Shown here one piece after another: positions 59,185 through 64,000 of a stretch of 64,000 bases of DNA. The position numbers and the translations under genes were made by a program. The notes under the pieces are model-generated. The model did not search any database, had not been told where the DNA came from, and saw nothing but the letters and a program-made list of their open reading frames with translations. The first letter of the stretch is position 1. Each line of letters begins with the position of its first letter. The stretch is from the NCBI GenBank assembly GCA_003313425.1, contig NHZP01000008.1, positions 1-64,000 of the forward strand, in the 5' to 3' direction. The stretch comes from Pseudopyrenochaeta lycopersici. Taxonomy: Eukaryota > Ascomycota > Dothideomycetes > Pleosporales > Pseudopyrenochaetaceae.

Positions 59185-61061
59185 ATGTCGCTCAACAAGG
59201 GCAGTATGGACGCGGTGGAGAACAAGGTGAGTGCTTATCCTGTTTTGCCACCCTATACACACTAACTAACATGTTTCTTGCAGACCGAAGTCGTCGAGGT
59301 CAGGCAGCTGAAGGGCAGCGCAGCTTTCCATGAAGCCATGAAGATGGAGCCGGTGCCAATGTTCAATTCTCGAACACTGGCTCTGTGCGGTTGTTTGTTG
59401 CTGGGATTCTTCTGCCAAACTGTCAACGGCTTTGATGGCAGCTTGTTCGGTGGTCTTACTGGTGAGCACGGCTTCGAACGTTTTGCTGTCCACAGAAATC
59501 CTGATATTCGATTCAGCCAATGACACATTCCTCGACTTCTTCGATGGATCCAGTGCTGGAGTTTGGGCCGCTTTGACTTCCGCCATGTACCAGATCGGTG
59601 CTGTTGTCGCTCTACCTTTTGCTGGACCGATTATCGATAGCTTGGGCCGCCGCATGGGCATGATGGGTGGAGCTCTGCTCATTATCGTCGGTACTGTCAT
59701 TAATGGACTCACCGTAGTCAACGGCAGCAACGGTCAGCTAAAGGGCGGACGATTCGTTCTGGGTTTCGGTGTCACCATTGTATCTGCAGCAGGACCCATC
59801 TATGTCGTTGAGACAGCGCACCCAGCGTTCAGATCCGTTATTACCGCATACTGTCAGTATTCTCACGCTTTGCGGACTGATTTAAGATGGACTAACTTAA
59901 AAAAGGCAACACATTCTGGTTCGTTGGTTCCATTCTCGCCGGTGGTGCTGTCCGAGGTGCCCTCAATCTGACCGGCAATATCTCGTGGACTTTGCCAGTC
60001 TGGCTACAACTGTTCTTCCCTGGGTTGATCATTATCTTCATTTGGTTTGCGCCCGAATCTCCACGATGGCTCTACGTACACGGCAAGGCAGCACAAGCTA
60101 AGGCTGTTTTGACCAAGTGGCACGGATACGGCAACGAAGACTCTGCATGGGTCAAGCTCCAGCTTTCCGAGTATGAGGAGTTCCTAGAACTAGACGGTGC
60201 CGACAAGAGATGGTGGGACTACAGCGCGCTCTTCAGGACACGAGCCAGCAGGTACAGGATTCTCTGCAACGTCGTTTTCTCCATCTTCGCACAGTGGGCT
60301 GGTAACGGTGTCCTCACCTATTTCTTGCCTGCGGTCCTTGAAACAGCAGGATACACAAAAGCCGTTGAGAAGGCCAACATCAATTTGGCATACGCTTGCT
60401 TCCAGTTCGCATTCGCCCTTATTGGCGCTGCCTTTGTCGAGAAAGTAAGTCCTTGCAAACTTGTCGGAAAAGCGCTCCCATTTACTAATCAATACGCAGG
60501 TTGGCCGACGGCCAATGATGCTTTGCTCCATGGCTGGATGCACAATTGTGTGGGTCGGTATGACCATTGCATCGTCCAGGTTTGCTGCGGTATGTAAATC
60601 ATGTCTCATATGTTCAGCTAAAGCTAATAATATATTAGAGCGACGAGAAGAACGATGCTGCTGCCAGAGGCATGGTTGCCATGATCTTCCTGTTCGGTGC
60701 TGTCTATTCCATCGGTACTACTCCTCTGCAAGCTCTCTATCCTGTCGAGGTGCTTTCCTTCGAAATGCGTGCCAAGGGAATGGCATTCTCTGCTTTGGCG
60801 GTGAACGCCGGTGGTCTTCTGAACCAGTTTGCCTGGCCTATCTCGCTCGAGAAGATTGGCTGGCAGACCTACATTGTCTTCACCTGTTGGGATGCCATCC
60901 AGTGGGCCGTGTTCTACTTCTTGCTCCCTGAAACCAAGAAGCGCACTCTGGAAGAGCTGGATCTTATATTCGAGGCCAAGAACCCTGTTAAGGAGTCTCT
61001 TGCTGTCAGGAAGGTCGAGTTCAGCGCTGAAGGTGCAGTTCTTGCTGCTGAGAAATTGTGA
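59185..61061 (+). CDS. MFS sugar transporter (lactose permease-like)
   Basis: Proton-linked sugar porter of the plasma membrane, 535 aa. Six exons: 59185-59226, 59284-59461, 59517-59852, 59906-60444, 60500-60589, 60639-61061, all in frame with introns of 49-57 nt. Sugar-porter signatures: SLGRRMGMMGG in loop 2-3, KGGRFVLGFG, the central PESPRWLYVHGKA, VGRRPMM in loop 8-9 (exon 5) and PETKKRTLEELD after the last helix. NGFDGSLFGGL in TM1 and QWAGNGVLTYFLP in TM7 are typical of the fungal lactose/oligosaccharide permease branch. Start: first Met of a short hydrophilic N-terminus, 42 nt before intron 1. With a cellulase elsewhere in the window an oligosaccharide substrate would fit, but this is inference. 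Confidence 0.92.
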
Positions 61062-61682
61062 AACACCTTCGCGTTAAGCACTCCCCTTTGGGCGTAGGTT
61101 CAGTACTATTGGCTATAGCTTGGAGAATTTACGCGCAAGATTGTAGTACAGTCTATCAATCACTTTTACTTACTATTGCGTCCTCCTAAAGTACCACTTC
61201 AGGATATATCTTGTAGCTTAATATTACTCTCCTCTAATTGGAATGAGAGACTCTACTTTCTTACCGTAAAGGAAACACGCTAATACCAAAGGCCTGCTTC
61301 TTTGTCATTTCCCCCTTACCCATGCATTCATTTAACATGAACATTACAGAGACGTATTACTTCCTATATCACTTTTTTGGTACAGAATTGGTTTACCACT
61401 CTATTAAGCGTAGTTCCTCTCTTGGTACGTGTTCTGCATGTTATTGTGGCCTCTAACTAGTATAAGTTAGCCGCTCAATCTATTATTAATATTAATCTAT
61501 AGAGTCCAATGGGACTTAGGCATCGTTGAGTGATGTTGCTGGTGTTGGTTTGGGTGTGAGCAGTCCACCAAAGCATTTGGACCCAAGCACAGACTGTTTT
61601 CTAACATAGATGTGATCAGACGTCGACTCAATTAAAGGCATAGATATCGAAAACTACCTGAAACAAGCCAAGTCACTGTTAA
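61062..61682. other. Intergenic spacer
   Basis: 3' flank of the transporter and 5' flank of the F-box-like frame. I see no motif that I would defend. Confidence 0.4.
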
Positions 61683-61994
61683 ATGCCACAATCTTTGGTG
61701 GCGATCAATGAGAAGCGGAACACTTTGGACGTTCTGCCACCTGAGATCATGTACCATATCCTTAGCTTCATGACCGTATGGAATTATAGTAGCCTGCGCT
61801 GTATCTGCTACAGTGCACTGGGTTTTGTGGCGGCGCGATGGCGCGTAGATCTTGGTCACCTGAGTGATAGCTGTGAAGGGTCGGAAATTAATATGACCAA
61901 AAAAGTAATCCGTCGGTATGTCACAAAGAGTCGAAGGATAGGCAATCAGTGTGTAAATACAGTGTTTGCGGCGGCACTGACTAGCGAATATTGA
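61683..61994 (+). CDS. Short F-box-like protein
   Basis: An open frame of 103 aa whose residues about 15-50 (LDVLPPEIMYHILSFM, then SLRCICYSALGFVAARW) fit the F-box helix pattern LP.E....I...L......L...C. F-box proteins link substrates to SCF ubiquitin ligases through Skp1. The remaining 50 residues have no recognisable substrate-binding repeats and the frame ends early. It could be a truncated remnant or the first exon of a longer gene; I find no convincing donor or downstream exon. Confidence 0.45.
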   Translation: MPQSLVAINEKRNTLDVLPPEIMYHILSFMTVWNYSSLRCICYSALGFVAARWRVDLGHLSDSCEGSEINMTKKVIRRYVTKSRRIGNQCVNTVFAAALTSEY

Positions 61995-62328
61995 TTTACT
62001 TAAGCTAGGCTCTTAGCTTTTTTGCTGTTTTCGGTTACAGTTGCTTGGTGGCAATGGATAGCCGTTTGCTAAATACAGATCCTGTGAGGAGCACTTGCAG
62101 AGCCCGCAGGATAATTAAACAAGAAGCTTCTCTACAGCAAATATGTACAATGACGCTTATAGTAGGTAGTAGGATTACCGTCAATGCAGTACCATGCAGA
62201 TGGTGGAATCATGATCACATAGCGGGGTAAGGTTGATATGATTTCTATCGACCTACTCCGCCTAAACAGGGGCGAAATTGGGTCGTAATGCTAAACTATG
62301 CATACGATTTAAAGTTGGGAAGTCTATC
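61995..62328. other. Short spacer
   Basis: About 330 bp between the F-box-like frame and the stop codon of the convergent DUF3632-like gene; nothing recognised. Confidence 0.4.
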
Positions 62329-63312
62329 TCAGGTCGAGTTTTCTCCCAAAAGGTCTCGAATCACACCAGCAGCCTCTGCGGCTACCTCTCTGGTTTCTTC
62401 GTTCAAGCTTCCATCTGTACTAAACGCTTGTAGCCTCTCTTTCCACAACCGCCACCGTTCCCGCGTTAAACCGTCCGCTCTCGGCCATAGCTCTGTCTCA
62501 AAATCCAATGTGTCTGCAAAATACTTCCGCAGAAAATCATGGTCCTTCCCCCAAAAAGCTCGCCCTCCATCTCGCACCCACATGGCGGTTACCCGGACGT
62601 CCAGGTCCCATAACTGCTCTGCCGTCATCCTGTGTGATTCTGGCTGGCGGGGCTTAGGTCCCTTGTATTCCAACACGTTGCGGCACGCGTAGAAGACATG
62701 TATGTCGTATAATTCGTATTCCCCTTGGCTTGCTTTCAGTAATGCGGTCGAGAAAGCGCAAAATCGTAGATAGCAGTCAGTACCACTTTGATTGGATCTA
62801 CTGTCAGTAGATTTCTTTTTGTCTCCTTGCTCAGAATCATCCATTCCGTCCCAATCGCGCAAGGTTTCTAAGATATCATGCACGTCCACCCATTGCATAG
62901 CAAAGCGCGGCAGTTCTGACCAGTGTAATTGTCCATCAGCCTTGGTAAGTTGTCGGATATCTCGATCCGCGTTTGACTTCGCAGTCACATTATTAGGCTG
63001 CGTAGGCTCCTGCGTACGCAATGCGTCGAGCAAAGCAATGTGAGGCGCGTATGAAGATGCATTGACTACAGCTACAAAAAAAGCGTCCCAGAGTTGCCAA
63101 AGAGCGTTGGCGGGTTCTGCAGATGTGGTAACGACCGTTACCAGCTGGGCGGCTATCTCATGAGGCGTAGGCGCTGGCGCCGTGGAGTCGTGGGTAGATA
63201 GAAAGGCTTCAATGGGCTTAGTGAAGGGGTTTGGAGAGCCGCTGCCCGGCCTAGCAAGAATTGTTGTCATTTGGATAGTTGAAGATTGGATATTGGATCT
63301 GATCCCTCTCAC
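62329..63312 (-). CDS. DUF3632-like fungal protein
   Basis: Single-exon minus-strand gene, 327 aa, or about 313 aa if the second Met (before TTILARPG) is used. Soluble, no signal peptide. The pattern ALWQLWDAFFVAV, ALLDALRTQEP, DCYLRFCAFSTALL and RDGGRAFWG, with a Trp-rich C-terminal half, resembles fungal DUF3632 proteins, which have no known function. A Lys/Ser/Asp-rich insert (about 165-180) separates the halves. Coding bias and the absence of stops over almost 1 kb support a real gene. The family assignment is from memory of the pattern and is moderate. Confidence 0.7.
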   Translation of the reverse strand: MRGIRSNIQSSTIQMTTILARPGSGSPNPFTKPIEAFLSTHDSTAPAPTPHEIAAQLVTVVTTSAEPANALWQLWDAFFVAVVNASSYAPHIALLDALRTQEPTQPNNVTAKSNADRDIRQLTKADGQLHWSELPRFAMQWVDVHDILETLRDWDGMDDSEQGDKKKSTDSRSNQSGTDCYLRFCAFSTALLKASQGEYELYDIHVFYACRNVLEYKGPKPRQPESHRMTAEQLWDLDVRVTAMWVRDGGRAFWGKDHDFLRKYFADTLDFETELWPRADGLTRERWRLWKERLQAFSTDGSLNEETREVAAEAAGVIRDLLGENST

Positions 63313-63809
63313 CCTGGGACGTTCTTATGTTGGTTCCCATGGGGCCAAATGAACATCTTACGTAAGATTTTTCAGGCAGCACCTTACGTAACCTTTCTCA
63401 GGCAACACCTGTCACGCACTTTGGGATACGCCCTGCAATATAAAATGCCTGGGCCAATCAGAGGTCCTATCTAGTCAAGACATTCGTGATGGAGTCGCTC
63501 ATCAGAGCAGGATTCTATTATTTCCTCAGGTGCTATTTTTGATGATTCCTAAATCATGACTACACAGAGTAGGTATCATTGCACAGTATCAGGCCCCATT
63601 CGACTAGCTCACATCAGATGCGCGCAATTCTACTGTCCATCCGCCAAAAGCCCTTGTGAAGAGTATAAATCAGCTCTTCGCTGCCGACTTTTCATTGCGT
63701 ATCCAGCGTTTATTCACTTTCTCAAGTTGCAACCACTTCTACCATCGCTTCCATCATTACAGTCATCATATACTTTCCTGCTAGCATTCGATCAACAAAT
63801 TTCACCACG
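63313..63809. promoter_or_regulatory. Divergent spacer with TACGTA tandem repeat and TATA box
   Basis: Two tandem 26-bp units (63357-63382 and 63383-63408) each begin CTTACGTAA and end CAGGCA.CAC. They lie about 45 bp upstream of the DUF3632-like start. TATAAAT at 63664-63670, followed by a pyrimidine-rich leader with CCATCGCTTCCATC-like sequence, fits the core promoter of the plus-strand secreted-protein gene. Confidence 0.5.
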
Positions 63810-64000
63810 ATGCCAATCTCCCTTTCCGAAATCTTGGTCTTTGGTCTTGCTCTTGCTCAGACCTCTTCCGCTATCCCAGCACCCGCCACTTCTCTGAACA
63901 AGAGATCTGTTTTCAACGCTTTCCCCACAACTCAGTTTGCGGCCTGTCCTAGCTACGGCTACAGCTGGGGCCTAGTAGAAGCTGCGATTCAGAAAGGTAT
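63810..64000 (+). CDS. Secreted protein, N-terminal part only (cut by window end)
   Basis: The first 63 codons are open. A signal peptide (ISLSEILVFGLALAQTSSA) is followed by a short propeptide ending in a Kex2-type Lys-Arg site (NKRS, about residue 30), and then a mature start with CPSYGYSWG. A TATA box at 63664 and a CT-rich leader support this start. This is the layout of a small secreted enzyme or secreted cysteine protein. The Tyr/Gly-rich start around the first cysteine is loosely like small secreted fungal ribonuclease-type proteins, but too little is present to assign a family. Confidence 0.6.
   Translation, partial: MPISLSEILVFGLALAQTSSAIPAPATSLNKRSVFNAFPTTQFAACPSYGYSWGLVEAAIQKG

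Noticed and set aside
30054..61061. Secondary-metabolite gene cluster
   Set aside because: ABC pump, regulator, dehydrogenase and MFS porter are present, but no PKS, NRPS, terpene synthase or P450 is seen and the genes are 5-10 kb apart.
1..64000. tRNA or rRNA genes
   Set aside because: No GGTTCGANTCC B box paired with an A box, and no conserved rRNA stretch, was noticed by eye on either strand; a covariance-model scan would be decisive.

Overview
The window is nuclear DNA of a filamentous ascomycete (Pezizomycotina; a Dothideomycete is my best guess). Three things point there. Introns are short (45-110 nt) with fungal GT..AG and CTNA-type branch signals. The gene families are typical of the group: PDR-type ABCG pump, Zn2Cys6 regulator, fungal rhodopsin-like protein, DUF6536, DUF3632, GH5 with a CBM1. 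AT-rich blocks carry the footprint of repeat-induced point mutation (RIP), with CpA/TpG almost absent and TpA everywhere.

Left third (1 to about 23,870): a transposon graveyard. In order it holds a degenerate repeat; a Ty3/gypsy integrase and chromodomain relic on the + strand; a minisatellite; a duplicated C-rich 97-bp block; an inverted LTR fragment; and one reconstructable nested insertion. That insertion is a Ty3/gypsy element on the minus strand (7735-21629, 400-bp LTRs, CTACT target duplication) with a younger Ty1/copia element inside it (13081-20366, 352-bp LTRs, CTTCT target duplication). A second gypsy relic follows (21640-23870). Two 61-bp TG..CA elements, each with its own perfect 5-bp target duplication, lie in this block.

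23.9-30 kb: an intact five-exon GH5 endoglucanase with a C-terminal CBM1 sits alone between the retroelement block and a RIP-killed Fot1/pogo-type DNA transposon (27357-29185).

30-37 kb: a divergent pair, a full-length PDR ABC transporter (minus) and a Zn2Cys6 transcription factor (plus) sharing a promoter of about 290 bp. This looks like an efflux pump with its local regulator.

37-64 kb: sparse genes separated by long unassigned spacers. They are a two-exon small secreted cysteine-rich protein (40378-40787, an effector-like candidate), a DUF6536 membrane protein whose last exon is shifted by an 11-bp tandem duplication, a seven-TM rhodopsin-like protein, a seven-exon aldehyde dehydrogenase, decayed ankyrin-like sequence, a six-exon MFS sugar transporter, a short F-box-like ORF, a DUF3632-like protein, and the 5' end of another secreted protein cut by the window edge. 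Exon joins were worked out by hand. For the main multi-exon genes the summed exon lengths are multiples of three.
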